A stretch of DNA of 62,448 bases, from positions 1 to 62,448 of the forward strand of contig NZ_JAGIQA010000036.1 in the NCBI RefSeq assembly GCF_017814975.1, read 5' to 3'. The notes beneath the pieces were generated by a model. The model saw only the letters and a program-made list of their open reading frames with translations, was not told the origin of the DNA and did no database searches. Source of the stretch: Cupriavidus consociatus (GTDB lineage Bacteria > Pseudomonadota > Gammaproteobacteria > Burkholderiales > Burkholderiaceae). A program made the translations under genes and the position numbers. Positions 18,170 through 26,368 of the stretch are shown one piece after another. Numbering within the stretch: the stretch's first letter is position 1; the number at the start of each line of letters is the position of its first letter.

Positions 18170-20377
18170 TCAGAAGCGGTACGTCACGCTGCCGACCACG
18201 GTACGGCGCGCGCCGAAGTAGCAATCGCCGCGTGCCAGGCAGGTGGTCAGGAACTGCTTGTCGAACAGGTTGTTGGCGTTCAGCGCGACGCGCAGCGGAC
18301 CGTGGTCGTAGGCAATCATGGCGTCGTACAGCGTGACCCCACCGACGCGGTTCTGGTCGGTGCCGTCGTAGCTCGGGCCGACATAGCGAACGCCGCCGCC
18401 GGCCACGAAGCCCGGCAGCCCGAACAGCTTGAAGAGGTAATTCGCCCACAGCGAAGCCATGTTCGACGGCGTGCTGGCCAGGCGCTTGCCGACCTCGGCG
18501 GCGCTGCCTTCGATCACGCGCGCATCCAGGTACGTATAGGTCGCGATCAGGTCCAGGCGATTGGTCAGCGAGGCCAATGCCTCGACCTCGATGCCGCGCG
18601 TGCGGGCTTCGCCCACCTGCACCTGGTCAGGAATGCCGTTGACCACGCCAGCCGTCTTCCGGTTCTTCTCGCGCATGTCGAATGCCGCAACCGTCAGCGA
18701 AGCATTCTTGCCCGGCGGCTGGTACTTGATCCCCGCCTCCCACTGCGAACCACGCAGCGGCTTGAAGGCCTGGTTGGAGCGGTTGAAGCCGGGCAGGCCC
18801 TGGAACGACTCGGTGTAGCTGACATACGGGTTCAGGCCGATGTCCGAGCGGTACATCAGGCCGGCGCGCTTGGTCAGTTCGTTGTCTTCGCGGCTGGCGG
18901 CAGGCGTGTTGTCCTGTGCCGCGCGCGACCAGTCATAGCGCAGGCCCAGCATCAGCAGCCACTTGTTCCACGACAGCTGGTCCTGGAGGTACACGCCGGT
19001 CTGGATCTGCTTGCTGGGGTTCAGGTCGCGCGTGCCAGGCAGCGTGAAATTACCGTAGACCGGGTTGAACACATCCAGCGGCGCAGCGGTGCCGCCCACG
19101 CCCGAGCGGCCGGTGATCTCGGCATGCTGGTAGTCCATGCCGGCCAGCAGCGTATGGTCGACCGGGCCCGTGCGGAAGTTGCCTTGTGCCTGCGTGTCGA
19201 CCACGAGGGCATTCAGCGTCGGCTGGTTCAGGTAAACCGTGCGACGCATCAGCGTGCTGCTGCCGGGCACCCAGCCGTGCGTCGCGCCGGTGAAACCGGC
19301 GGCGTAGATGCTGCGGTAGTCCACGGTGCTGTGCGAGTAGCGCAGGTTCTGGCGGACGGTCAGCGCATCGTTGACCTTGTGCTGGAATTCGTAGCCTACC
19401 GAGGTCTGCTCGGCGTTGTAGCGGTCATAGCCCGGCTCGCTGATGAACAGGTGATCGGGAATCTGCCCGCCCGGGTTCGGATAGAGCGTGCCGCGCCACG
19501 GGAAAAAGCCGACCGAGGTCCCGCTTTCGTCGCGCTGGAAATTGGTCAGCAGCGTGAACGAGGTATCGGCATTGGGACGGTATGTCAGCGACGGCGCGAT
19601 CAGGTAGCGGTTGTCGGGCACATAGTCCACCTGCGTGTCGCTGTCGCGCGCCAGCGCCACCAGCCGGTACATCCACTTGCCCTCGGCATCGAGCGGCCCG
19701 GTCAGGTCGGCCTGCACCTGCTTGCGGTTGTAGTTGCCGAACTGCACGCCGACCTCGCGCGCGGCCTCGGCCTGCGGACGCTTGCTGACCAGGTTCAGGA
19801 TGCCGCCCACCGCGCCCTGCCCGAACAGCATCGACGACGGGCCGCGCAGCACGTCGATGCGCTCCAGCCCGTAAACGTCGGCGCGCACGTTGTTGTAGAA
19901 GCCGACCTGGTTGAGCAACCCGTCGCGGTACTGCGTGAAGTCCGTGCCGCGGAACTTGCCCCAGTCGCCGCGCGCGTCATTGCCGTACGGCCCGGCATAG
20001 ACCCCGGCGGTATAGCCGATAGCCTGCTGGACCGACTGCGCACCCTGCGCTTCCATCCGGTCGCGCGTGATGACCGTGATCGACTGCGGCGTCTCCATCA
20101 CCGGCGTATCGGTCTTGGTCGCGGTGGCGCTGCGCCTGGCAACGAAGCCGTGCACCTGGCCGGTTGCAGTTTCATCAGCGCCAGAGGCACGCACAGTCAC
20201 GGCCGGCAGCTCGGCGGCCGCGCCGGAGGCGGCCTCGGGTGTGGCCGCCGACTGGGCAAACACGCCGCCGGCGTGCAGGCTAATGGCCAGGGTGGTCAGT
20301 GAAAGGCCGCGGGGAGGCGTCAGCCGGGAACGGGCAAGGCGCGGCTTGGCCCGGGAGATCGGATGATAGGACATCAC
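18170..20377 (-). CDS. TonB-dependent siderophore receptor
   Basis: A 735-residue outer-membrane receptor. The signal peptide ends near VFAQSA; a TonB-box-like segment (LPAVTVRASG) is followed by the plug (residues ~80-200: TPQSITVITRDRMEAQG, RGTDFTQYRDGLLNQ, RIDVLRGPSSMLFGQGAVGG) and a 22-strand barrel ending in aromatic F (GSVTYRF). This is the FhuA/FoxA-type branch for hydroxamate siderophores, but the ligand cannot be read from sequence. No transport or sigma/anti-sigma genes adjoin it. The start may be either of two adjacent ATGs. Confidence 0.93.
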   Translation of the reverse strand: MMSYHPISRAKPRLARSRLTPPRGLSLTTLAISLHAGGVFAQSAATPEAASGAAAELPAVTVRASGADETATGQVHGFVARRSATATKTDTPVMETPQSITVITRDRMEAQGAQSVQQAIGYTAGVYAGPYGNDARGDWGKFRGTDFTQYRDGLLNQVGFYNNVRADVYGLERIDVLRGPSSMLFGQGAVGGILNLVSKRPQAEAAREVGVQFGNYNRKQVQADLTGPLDAEGKWMYRLVALARDSDTQVDYVPDNRYLIAPSLTYRPNADTSFTLLTNFQRDESGTSVGFFPWRGTLYPNPGGQIPDHLFISEPGYDRYNAEQTSVGYEFQHKVNDALTVRQNLRYSHSTVDYRSIYAAGFTGATHGWVPGSSTLMRRTVYLNQPTLNALVVDTQAQGNFRTGPVDHTLLAGMDYQHAEITGRSGVGGTAAPLDVFNPVYGNFTLPGTRDLNPSKQIQTGVYLQDQLSWNKWLLMLGLRYDWSRAAQDNTPAASREDNELTKRAGLMYRSDIGLNPYVSYTESFQGLPGFNRSNQAFKPLRGSQWEAGIKYQPPGKNASLTVAAFDMREKNRKTAGVVNGIPDQVQVGEARTRGIEVEALASLTNRLDLIATYTYLDARVIEGSAAEVGKRLASTPSNMASLWANYLFKLFGLPGFVAGGGVRYVGPSYDGTDQNRVGGVTLYDAMIAYDHGPLRVALNANNLFDKQFLTTCLARGDCYFGARRTVVGSVTYRF

Positions 20378-20442
20378 TCAGGAACGGAAATGTAGCGTGC
20401 CGTGCGCCGGAAGCGGCGACGGATTGCCAGTGGAAATCTCTG

Positions 20443-20473
20443 ATTACGAATACGAATGCGAACAATTCGTAAT
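20443..20473 (-). promoter_or_regulatory. AT-rich inverted repeats upstream of siderophore receptor (possible Fur site)
   Basis: ATTACGAA (20443-20450) and TTCGTAAT (20466-20473) are perfect arms 15 bp apart. They enclose GAATAC/GAATGC/GAACAA hexamers reminiscent of the hexameric form of Fur boxes. A second pair, CAATTC/GAATTG, overlaps it at 20463-20486. The block is about 70 bp upstream of the receptor start. Iron control is a reasonable but untested inference. Confidence 0.4.
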
Positions 20474-20585
20474 TACATTTGAATTGTAACCTGAATGTGT
20501 CAGTGGAGAGACATTTTCCGTTGATGCCGTAGTGCAATGGCGCACAATGGGACAGCTTTCTGTCGCTGCCTCGTGGCCAAGCTGC

Positions 20586-21134
20586 TCAGTCGCCCTGCAA
20601 GCGGCCCAGCAACCGCCTTCCGGCCTCGATCACCGCCGGGTCGCGGTGCATCTGGTAGCGCACGATCATGCCTTCAACGCACAGCATGGCTTCCTCCGCC
20701 ACCTGCACTGGCTGGCTCAGCCCGAGCCGGGTGGCGATATCGGCAATGAACGCCGCCAGATCTTCCTTGTGTGCGGCAGCCTGTTCAGCCGCGCGGGCAT
20801 CGCCGCCGGCCTCGGCGACCACGTTGATGAAGGCGCAGCCGCGGAAGTCCGCGGCGAACCAGTCGGCCAGTGCGTCGGCAATCACGTCCAGATGCGGGCG
20901 CGCGGCCAGGCGGGCCTCGACTGCGCCGCGGAACCAGGCCATCCACTCGTCATGGCGCCGCTCCAGGAAGGCCAGGATCAGCTCGTTCTTGGAAGCGAAA
21001 TGCCGGTACAGCGACATCTTGGCGACGCCCGATTCCGCAATGATCCGGTCGATGCCGGTGGCGCGGTAACCCTCCTGGTAGAACAGGCGGGCGGCGGTAT
21101 CGAGGATGCGGTCGCGGGCGGACGGATTGGCCAT
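20586..21134 (-). CDS. TetR-family repressor
   Basis: A 182-residue TetR protein. The N-terminal HTH is residues 5-52: RDRILDTAARLFYQEGYRAT then GVAKMSLYRHFASKNEL. The helical C-domain carries GCAFINVVAEAGG. It is the third gene in the same direction after the Prx-Grx and Lpd-like genes, 116 nt after the latter. A palindrome AGACAGACCTGTCT lies 85-98 nt upstream of its start and closely related ones lie upstream of the DUF1348 gene 5 kb away, so autoregulation plus a small regulon is likely. Confidence 0.9.
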   Translation of the reverse strand: MANPSARDRILDTAARLFYQEGYRATGIDRIIAESGVAKMSLYRHFASKNELILAFLERRHDEWMAWFRGAVEARLAARPHLDVIADALADWFAADFRGCAFINVVAEAGGDARAAEQAAAHKEDLAAFIADIATRLGLSQPVQVAEEAMLCVEGMIVRYQMHRDPAVIEAGRRLLGRLQGD

Positions 21135-21218
21135 GGTGGCGCGGCGAAAGGCTGGTGAGGAAATGGGCAGGGCCGGCGGCGTTTCCTCGCCGCCGGCCCG
21201 TATGCGTCATACTATGAC

Positions 21219-21232
21219 AGACAGACCTGTCT
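21219..21232. promoter_or_regulatory. Candidate TetR operator
   Basis: AGACAGACCTGTCT is a 14-bp palindrome with one off-symmetry pair at the centre, between the Lpd-like stop and the TetR start. Nearly the same 14-mer occurs at 26221-26234 and 26245-26258. Size and symmetry fit a TetR-dimer site. Confidence 0.65.
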
Positions 21233-21250
21233 AGCAATCGCGGGCAACCG

Positions 21251-22651
21251 TCATGCCGCAAGCCTGGCCGCCGCGTCGCGCAGCGCCGTACGCAGTCCCT
21301 CTTCCACGACCGGGTGGTAGAAAGGCATGCCCAGCATCTGCTCGATAGTCAGGCCCTGCTGGTACGACCACGCCAGCAAGTGTGCGATGTTTTCGGCACG
21401 GGGGCCGATCCATTCCGCGCCCAGGAAACGACCGCTCGCCTTGTCCGCGTAGACATGCATCAGCCCGCGGTTCTTCAGCATCACCCGGCTGCGGCCCTGG
21501 TCTTCGAAGCTCACTTCGCCGGTGACGAAGCTGCCTTCCCCGCGTTGCGCCAGGTCGGCGTAGCGCTGGCCGACCATCGCGATCTGCGGGTCGGAGAACA
21601 CCACCGCCAGCGGCGCCCGGCGCGCCAGCCGCCTTACCTGCGGATAGCTCGCGGCGTTCTCTCCCGCAGCCTTGCCCTCGTCCGCGGCTTCGTGCAGCAG
21701 CGGCAGGATGTTGTTGGCGTCGCCGGCGATAAACACCGGCGCATTGCCGCACTGGAGTGTTTCGGGATCGAACACCGGCACGCCGCGCTGGTCCAGTGCC
21801 AGGCCGGTGTTTTCCAGGCCCAGGCCACGCACATTCGGCGCGCGGCCGGTGGCGGCCAGCGCGTAGTCGAAGCGCTCGGTCACGCTGCGGCCTTCGCGGT
21901 CGGCATAAGTTACCACCACCTGGTCGCCATCGCGGCCCATTTCACTCACCTTGGCATCCGGGTCGAGGTAGAACTCATCGTTGAAGGCCTTTGCCGCATA
22001 GGCGCGAATCGCCGGATCGGTCAGCGGCCCGAGCGAACCGCTGACGCCGAACACGCGCACCCGCACGCCGAGGCGCGACAGCGCCTGCCCGAGCTCCAGC
22101 CCGATCACGCCCGGCCCGAACACCACCACGCTGCCCGGCAGTTCTTCCCATGCGAACACATCGTCATTGACGATCAGGCGGTCGCCAAAAGCCTGGAACG
22201 GTGCGGGCAGCGCAGGTTTGGAGCCCGTGGCAATGACTACGCGGCTGGCGCGCACGGTCGTGCGGCCGTCCACTTCCAGCGTGGTGTTGTCGATAAAGCG
22301 GGCGTAGCCGCGGAGCCGGTCGGCTTCGGGGATGCTCTCCACGCCGCGCACGACAAAGCCGACAAAGCGGTCGCGCTCGCCGCGCACGCGGGCCATGACC
22401 TCGCGGCCCTCGATGCGGACCTGGCCATCCACGTGCACGCCGAACGGCGCGGTGTGGCGCAGTTCGTGCGCGGCCTCGGCGGCGGCGATCAGCAGCTTCG
22501 AAGGCATGCAGCCGACGCGGGCGCAGGTGGTGCCGTACGGGCCGCCTTCGATGATCACGGCGCGCTTGCCGGCGGCAATCGCGGCCCGGTAGGCGGCAAG
22601 GCCGGCGGTGCCTGCGCCGATCACGGCGACGTCGGCCTGGATAGTAGTCAT
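21251..22651 (-). CDS. Lpd-like pyridine nucleotide-disulfide oxidoreductase
   Basis: A 466-residue class-I FAD/NAD(P)H disulfide oxidoreductase, dihydrolipoamide-dehydrogenase-like. The FAD motif is VAVIGAGTAGLAA (residues 7-19), the redox disulfide CARVGC lies in GTTCARVGCMPSK, the NAD(P)-binding GPGVIGLELGQAL is near residue 175, the second FAD motif FIAGDAN is near 310, and the active-site His-Glu is PFYHPVVEE near the C-terminus. All catalytic residues are present. It is not next to any 2-oxoacid dehydrogenase; instead it lies 181 nt after a peroxiredoxin-glutaredoxin gene, suggesting electron supply to thiol redox enzymes. ATG at 22651 is chosen for its AAGGAA site. Confidence 0.9.
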   Translation of the reverse strand: MTTIQADVAVIGAGTAGLAAYRAAIAAGKRAVIIEGGPYGTTCARVGCMPSKLLIAAAEAAHELRHTAPFGVHVDGQVRIEGREVMARVRGERDRFVGFVVRGVESIPEADRLRGYARFIDNTTLEVDGRTTVRASRVVIATGSKPALPAPFQAFGDRLIVNDDVFAWEELPGSVVVFGPGVIGLELGQALSRLGVRVRVFGVSGSLGPLTDPAIRAYAAKAFNDEFYLDPDAKVSEMGRDGDQVVVTYADREGRSVTERFDYALAATGRAPNVRGLGLENTGLALDQRGVPVFDPETLQCGNAPVFIAGDANNILPLLHEAADEGKAAGENAASYPQVRRLARRAPLAVVFSDPQIAMVGQRYADLAQRGEGSFVTGEVSFEDQGRSRVMLKNRGLMHVYADKASGRFLGAEWIGPRAENIAHLLAWSYQQGLTIEQMLGMPFYHPVVEEGLRTALRDAAARLAA

Positions 22652-22832
22652 GGCGTACGGTTCCTTGGTTGTCATGGCGTGAATCAGAGGTCAATCAACG
22701 GGCTGGATGGCACCGCCCTGCCCTTGCCAGCGAACTCGGGCAAGACGGTGCCATCGGGTCCGGCGACTGCCGGTCCCGCGCAAGCGGAAGCGAATGGATC
22801 CGGGCGGCTTAGCTGGTCACTAAGCTGGCCAT

Positions 22833-23564
22833 TTAGCTGGCCAGGTACTTCTGCAGCGCCTCGGCGCCGCCGACCAGCTTGCCGTTGATGAAGACCTGCG
22901 GCGCGGTCATCTCGCCCGACACGGCGCCCAGCACCTTGCCGCGCACCTTGTTGTCCAGCGGCACGTCGATGTAATCGAAGCCGTTGTCGTCGAGCAGCTG
23001 CTTGGCCTTGGCGCAGAACGAACAGCCCACCTTCGAGAACACCACCACCTGGTCAGGCTTGCGCGCACCCGGGGCGATGTGGTTCAGCATGGTGTCGGCG
23101 TCCGAAACCTTGAACGGGTCGCCCGGCTCCTCCGGCTCGATGAACATCTTCTCGACCACGCCGTCGCGCACCAGCATCGAATAGCGCCAGCTGCGCTTGC
23201 CAAAGCCCAGGTCGGCCTTGTCCACCAGCATGCCCATGCCTTCGGTGAATTCACCGTTGCCGTCGGGGATCATGGTGATGTTTTCGGACTCCTGGTCCTT
23301 GGCCCATTCGTTCATCACGAAGGTATCGTTGACCGACACGCACAGGATGTCGTCGACGCCGTGTTTGGCGAACACCGGCGCCAGTTCGTTGTAGCGCGGC
23401 AGGTGGGTGGACGAACACGTCGGCGTGAAGGCGCCCGGCAGCGAGAACACGACCACGGTCTTGCCACTGAACAGCTCGCCGGTGGTGACGGTCTTCCACT
23501 CGTTGTCTTCACGGACGCGGAACGAAACATTGGGAACGCGTTGGCCTTCACGGGATTGCAGCAT
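22833..23564 (-). CDS. Peroxiredoxin-glutaredoxin fusion
   Basis: A 243-residue hybrid peroxidase: peroxiredoxin-5-type domain at residues 1-160 and a C-terminal glutaredoxin domain at 168-243. The peroxidatic cysteine is in PGAFTPTCSSTHLP; the glutaredoxin active site is CSFC in SKVGCSFCAKAK, and the cis-Pro region is MTAPQVFINGKLVGG. Family members reduce peroxides with glutathione through the attached domain. The start at 23564 has a strong AAGGAG site. It heads a same-strand series with the Lpd-like and TetR genes. Confidence 0.95.
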   Translation of the reverse strand: MLQSREGQRVPNVSFRVREDNEWKTVTTGELFSGKTVVVFSLPGAFTPTCSSTHLPRYNELAPVFAKHGVDDILCVSVNDTFVMNEWAKDQESENITMIPDGNGEFTEGMGMLVDKADLGFGKRSWRYSMLVRDGVVEKMFIEPEEPGDPFKVSDADTMLNHIAPGARKPDQVVVFSKVGCSFCAKAKQLLDDNGFDYIDVPLDNKVRGKVLGAVSGEMTAPQVFINGKLVGGAEALQKYLAS

Positions 23565-23668
23565 CGGAATCACTCCTTGGTCTGGATTCATGCGGTTGTT
23601 TCGGCTGCGTGTTGCAGCGAAGGCCCCATTCTGTCGACCGGAATGTGATTTGTACAATTCATCGTTTC

Positions 23669-23685
23669 AAACAAGCCAATTGTTT
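23669..23685. promoter_or_regulatory. Inverted repeat upstream of the Prx-Grx gene
   Basis: AAACAA-N5-TTGTTT lies in a distinctly AT-rich patch (23645-23705), about 105-120 nt upstream of the Prx-Grx start and 138 bp from the divergent peptidase start. It may be a regulator site or promoter; no known consensus is firmly matched. Confidence 0.35.
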
Positions 23686-23822
23686 TTAGCTATCATTAGT
23701 TCATAGGAATCTGCTATTGCGGCCTGGGACACGCCGCGCGCGCGCATTCTCCGGCATATTTCTTCGGCAAACCCTGGCGAGTGCCCTATCATGCGGCATC
23801 CAACCTGACACCCTGCTTTGCA

Positions 23823-25595
23823 ATGACCCCAATTTGCCGCCCGCACCACCGGCCGACGCCACGCCGGTGGGCTGCCCTGCTTGCGCTATCGCTGCTGATT
23901 GCGCACCCGGGGCAGGCGCAAACCCTGAAGAAGCCGGCGCTCGAGGCGCTGGTCAGCAGCCCCCGCACCGCCGCGACGGCCGACCTGCAGGCCTTCATGG
24001 CCGCCGCCGCCAAGGCCGAGCCGGCGGCCGCCCCGGCCGTGGCGGCCTGGCAAGCCAAGGCGCCGCTGGCCGGCGACAACCTGGTCAATATCGGCCGCCT
24101 GCTGGGCGTCTACAACCGCGTCCACAACGAGGCGGCGGTGATCGACACCATCGGCAAGATGGTGGCGTTGCGTACCGTGCGCGATGAAAAGATCGCCCAG
24201 CACGACAACCCCGCCATCGTGGAGTTCGGCAAGCTGGTGGAAAGCATGGCGCGCGACTTCGGGCTGGCCTACCGCAACGTGGACAACCGCGTGTTCGAAG
24301 TCACGCTGGCTGGCGGAGGCAAGGACACCTTCGGCATCCTGACGCACGCCGACGTGGTTCCGGCCGTAGCCGAGGAATGGGTGCTGGACGACGGCACCCG
24401 CCTCGATCCGTTCCGGCTGACGCGAGTCGGCGATGCGCTCTACGGGCGCGGCACCATCGACGACAAGGGCTCGATCGCCGCCGTGCTGTATGCGATGAAG
24501 ACCGTCAAGGAAAGCGGCGTGCCGCTGGACCGCACCATCCGCCTGATGATCGAGACCACCGAAGAAACCGGCGGCGACGGCATGAAGTACTACCGCCAGC
24601 ACGCCCCGCTGCCGGAGTACAACATCGTGCTCGACAGCAAGTACCCGGCCGTGGTCGCGGAGAAAGGCGCCGGCACCCTGACGGTCTCGTTCGGCATCAA
24701 GTCGGCCGACGGCAAGGCCGAACGCGGCAAGGCAGACGACAAGGGCCCCGTTATCGTGGCCATGCGCGGCGCCGCCTCGGCCAATGCCATTCCCGAGACC
24801 GCCACCGCGCGCATTGCCGGCGGCGATGCCGCCGCGGTGGCCGCGGCCCTCGAACAGGCGAAGGCGGACTTCGTGCGTCGCAACGCGCCGCGCGGCAAAT
24901 TCTCGATCGACGTGAAGCGCGACGGCGATGAAGTCGAAGTCAAGGTCACCGGCGCATCCGCGCACGGCTCGCGCCCGGAGGAAGGCGTCAACCCGCTGCC
25001 GCGGCTGGCGCTGTTCCTGCAGGCCAGCGGCGTGCGCCTTGCCGACAACCACTACCTTAACGCGGTGCGCTACCTGAACGACCTGTACGGGCTGGACTAC
25101 CTCGGCAACAAGATGGAGGTGGCATATCGCGATGCCTTCATGGGGCCGCTGACGATGTCGCCCACGCTGGTGCGCGAGCGCGGCGAGTATGTCGACGTGG
25201 TCACCAACGTGCGCATGCCGCGCGGGCGCACGCCAGACGAACTGGGCGCCCGCATCACCAAGCGCATCTTCGGCTGGGCCGCGACGCACGGGCCGGTGGA
25301 GATCAAGTACGACCAGGGCAACTGGATGGCGCGCGACCCCAAGGGCGCCTGGCTGTCCACGCTGCTGAATATCTTTGGCGACACTACCGGACTGGAAGCC
25401 AAGCCGGTCGCGACCGCGGGCAGCACCACCGCCAAGCTGATGCCCAATGCGATCAACTTCGGGCCGGCGATGCCGGGCAAGAAGTACACCGCGCACAATG
25501 CGCGCGAGTACAAGGAAGTGGGCGACCTGAACCTCGACATGCAGATGTTCACGGAAATGCTGGTGCGGATCGGCAACCTGGACAAGATGCAGTAG
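23823..25595 (+). CDS. Exported M20 dipeptidase
   Basis: A 590-residue zinc dipeptidase of the M20 PepV/Sapep-like type. A basic N-terminus and hydrophobic core (RRWAALLALSLLIAHPGQAQ) form a signal peptide. Metal/catalytic motifs: LTHADVVP, GTIDDKGS, IETTEETGGDG, lid-domain ASAHGSRPEEG and C-terminal TAHNAREYKE. It should hydrolyse dipeptides in the periplasm. ATG at 23823 is preferred to 23781 because it opens the signal peptide directly. It is divergent from the Prx-Grx gene. Confidence 0.9.
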   Translation: MTPICRPHHRPTPRRWAALLALSLLIAHPGQAQTLKKPALEALVSSPRTAATADLQAFMAAAAKAEPAAAPAVAAWQAKAPLAGDNLVNIGRLLGVYNRVHNEAAVIDTIGKMVALRTVRDEKIAQHDNPAIVEFGKLVESMARDFGLAYRNVDNRVFEVTLAGGGKDTFGILTHADVVPAVAEEWVLDDGTRLDPFRLTRVGDALYGRGTIDDKGSIAAVLYAMKTVKESGVPLDRTIRLMIETTEETGGDGMKYYRQHAPLPEYNIVLDSKYPAVVAEKGAGTLTVSFGIKSADGKAERGKADDKGPVIVAMRGAASANAIPETATARIAGGDAAAVAAALEQAKADFVRRNAPRGKFSIDVKRDGDEVEVKVTGASAHGSRPEEGVNPLPRLALFLQASGVRLADNHYLNAVRYLNDLYGLDYLGNKMEVAYRDAFMGPLTMSPTLVRERGEYVDVVTNVRMPRGRTPDELGARITKRIFGWAATHGPVEIKYDQGNWMARDPKGAWLSTLLNIFGDTTGLEAKPVATAGSTTAKLMPNAINFGPAMPGKKYTAHNAREYKEVGDLNLDMQMFTEMLVRIGNLDKMQ

Positions 25596-25621
25596 CGCTG
25601 GCTTGGCCGATTGTCTGGCGC

Positions 25622-25643
25622 CCTCTCCCGCGTGCGGGAGAGG
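25622..25643. repeat. Dispersed palindrome, copy 2
   Basis: CCTCTCCCGC and GCGGGAGAGG form perfect 10-bp arms around GT, between the convergent peptidase and DUF1348 genes. Related to copies at 7614 and 46843. Confidence 0.8.
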
Positions 25644-25666
25644 CAGGACACAACAGCAGTCTTCGC

Positions 25667-26146
25667 TTACAAACCCAGCTCGCTCAGGCCCGGATGCCCG
25701 TCCGGACGACGCCCCAGCGGCCAATGGAACTTGCGGTCCGCGTCGCGGATCGGCGCATCGTTGATGCAGGCGAAACGGCGCCGCATCAGTCCCGCCTCAT
25801 CGAACTCCCAGTTCTCGTTGCCATACGACCGGTACCAGTTGCCGGAATCGTCGTGCCATTCATAGGCAAAGCGCACCGCGATGCGGTTGCCGTCGTGCGC
25901 CCACAGCTCCTTGATCAGGCGGTAATCCAGTTCCTTCTGCCATTTGCGCTGCAGGAAAGCGACGATATCCGCGCGCCCATTGGCAAACTCTGCACGGTTG
26001 CGCCAGGCACTGTCGACGGTATAGGCCAGCGCCACGCGCTCCGGGTCGCGGCTGTTCCAGCCGTCTTCGGCGGCGCGGACCTTGGCGACGGCGGAATCGT
26101 GGGTGAACGGCGGCAGTGGCGGGCGGATTTCGGGTTGTGCGGACAT
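25667..26146 (-). CDS. DUF1348 / SnoaL-like (NTF2-fold) protein
   Basis: A 159-residue protein of the DUF1348 group in the NTF2/SnoaL-like fold. Characteristic segments are VRAAEDGWNSRDPERVALAYT, QRKWQKELDYRLIKELWAH, AVRFAYEWHDDSGNWYRSYGNENWEF and the Trp-rich C-terminus RKFHWPLGRRPDGHPGL. The catalytic or binding role of the family is not established. Start at 26146 follows GGAGAAA. Two palindromes like that upstream of the TetR gene at 20586 lie 75-112 nt upstream, so repression by that regulator is likely. Confidence 0.88.
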   Translation of the reverse strand: MSAQPEIRPPLPPFTHDSAVAKVRAAEDGWNSRDPERVALAYTVDSAWRNRAEFANGRADIVAFLQRKWQKELDYRLIKELWAHDGNRIAVRFAYEWHDDSGNWYRSYGNENWEFDEAGLMRRRFACINDAPIRDADRKFHWPLGRRPDGHPGLSELGL

Positions 26147-26220
26147 CGGGTTTCTCCAGCAAGGCGAAGGGTGTTGGTGTGGCGGCCTGTGTCGTCCACG
26201 AGTGTCACGCCTCGACAATG

Positions 26221-26258
26221 ATACAGACCTGTCTCATTATTTGTAGACAGATCTGTCT
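26221..26258. promoter_or_regulatory. Two tandem TetR-type palindromes between divergent genes
   Basis: ATACAGACCTGTCT (26221-26234) and the perfect palindrome AGACAGATCTGTCT (26245-26258) have centres 24 bp apart, in the DUF1348/oxygenase gap. They match the palindrome next to the TetR gene (21219-21232). This is a probable operator pair controlling DUF1348 and possibly the oxygenase-ada operon. Confidence 0.65.
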
Positions 26259-26338
26259 TGTCAAGGCAATTTCTCGTGCAGAATTCAAAAGCAAGACCCG
26301 GAGTGCCACGACCGATTGCCGGGCCTAAAGTGGGCACC

Positions 26339-26368
26339 ATGCAAGCCAACACCGGAGAACGGCAGTGA
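26339..26368 (+). other. Possible 9-codon upstream ORF overlapping the oxygenase start
   Basis: ATG at 26339 opens MQANTGERQ and stops at TGA 26366-26368, overlapping the GTG start of the oxygenase as GTGA. Such an overlap can couple translation. The ribosome site for the mini-ORF is weak, so this may be coincidental. Confidence 0.3.

Noticed and set aside
17726..20302. Long plus-strand open frame (858 codons)
   Set aside because: Runs in a wrong frame through the DsbA gene and antisense to the TonB receptor; composition is unlike a protein.
23886..25724. Minus-strand open frame (612 codons)
   Set aside because: Antisense of the M20 dipeptidase; no family motif.
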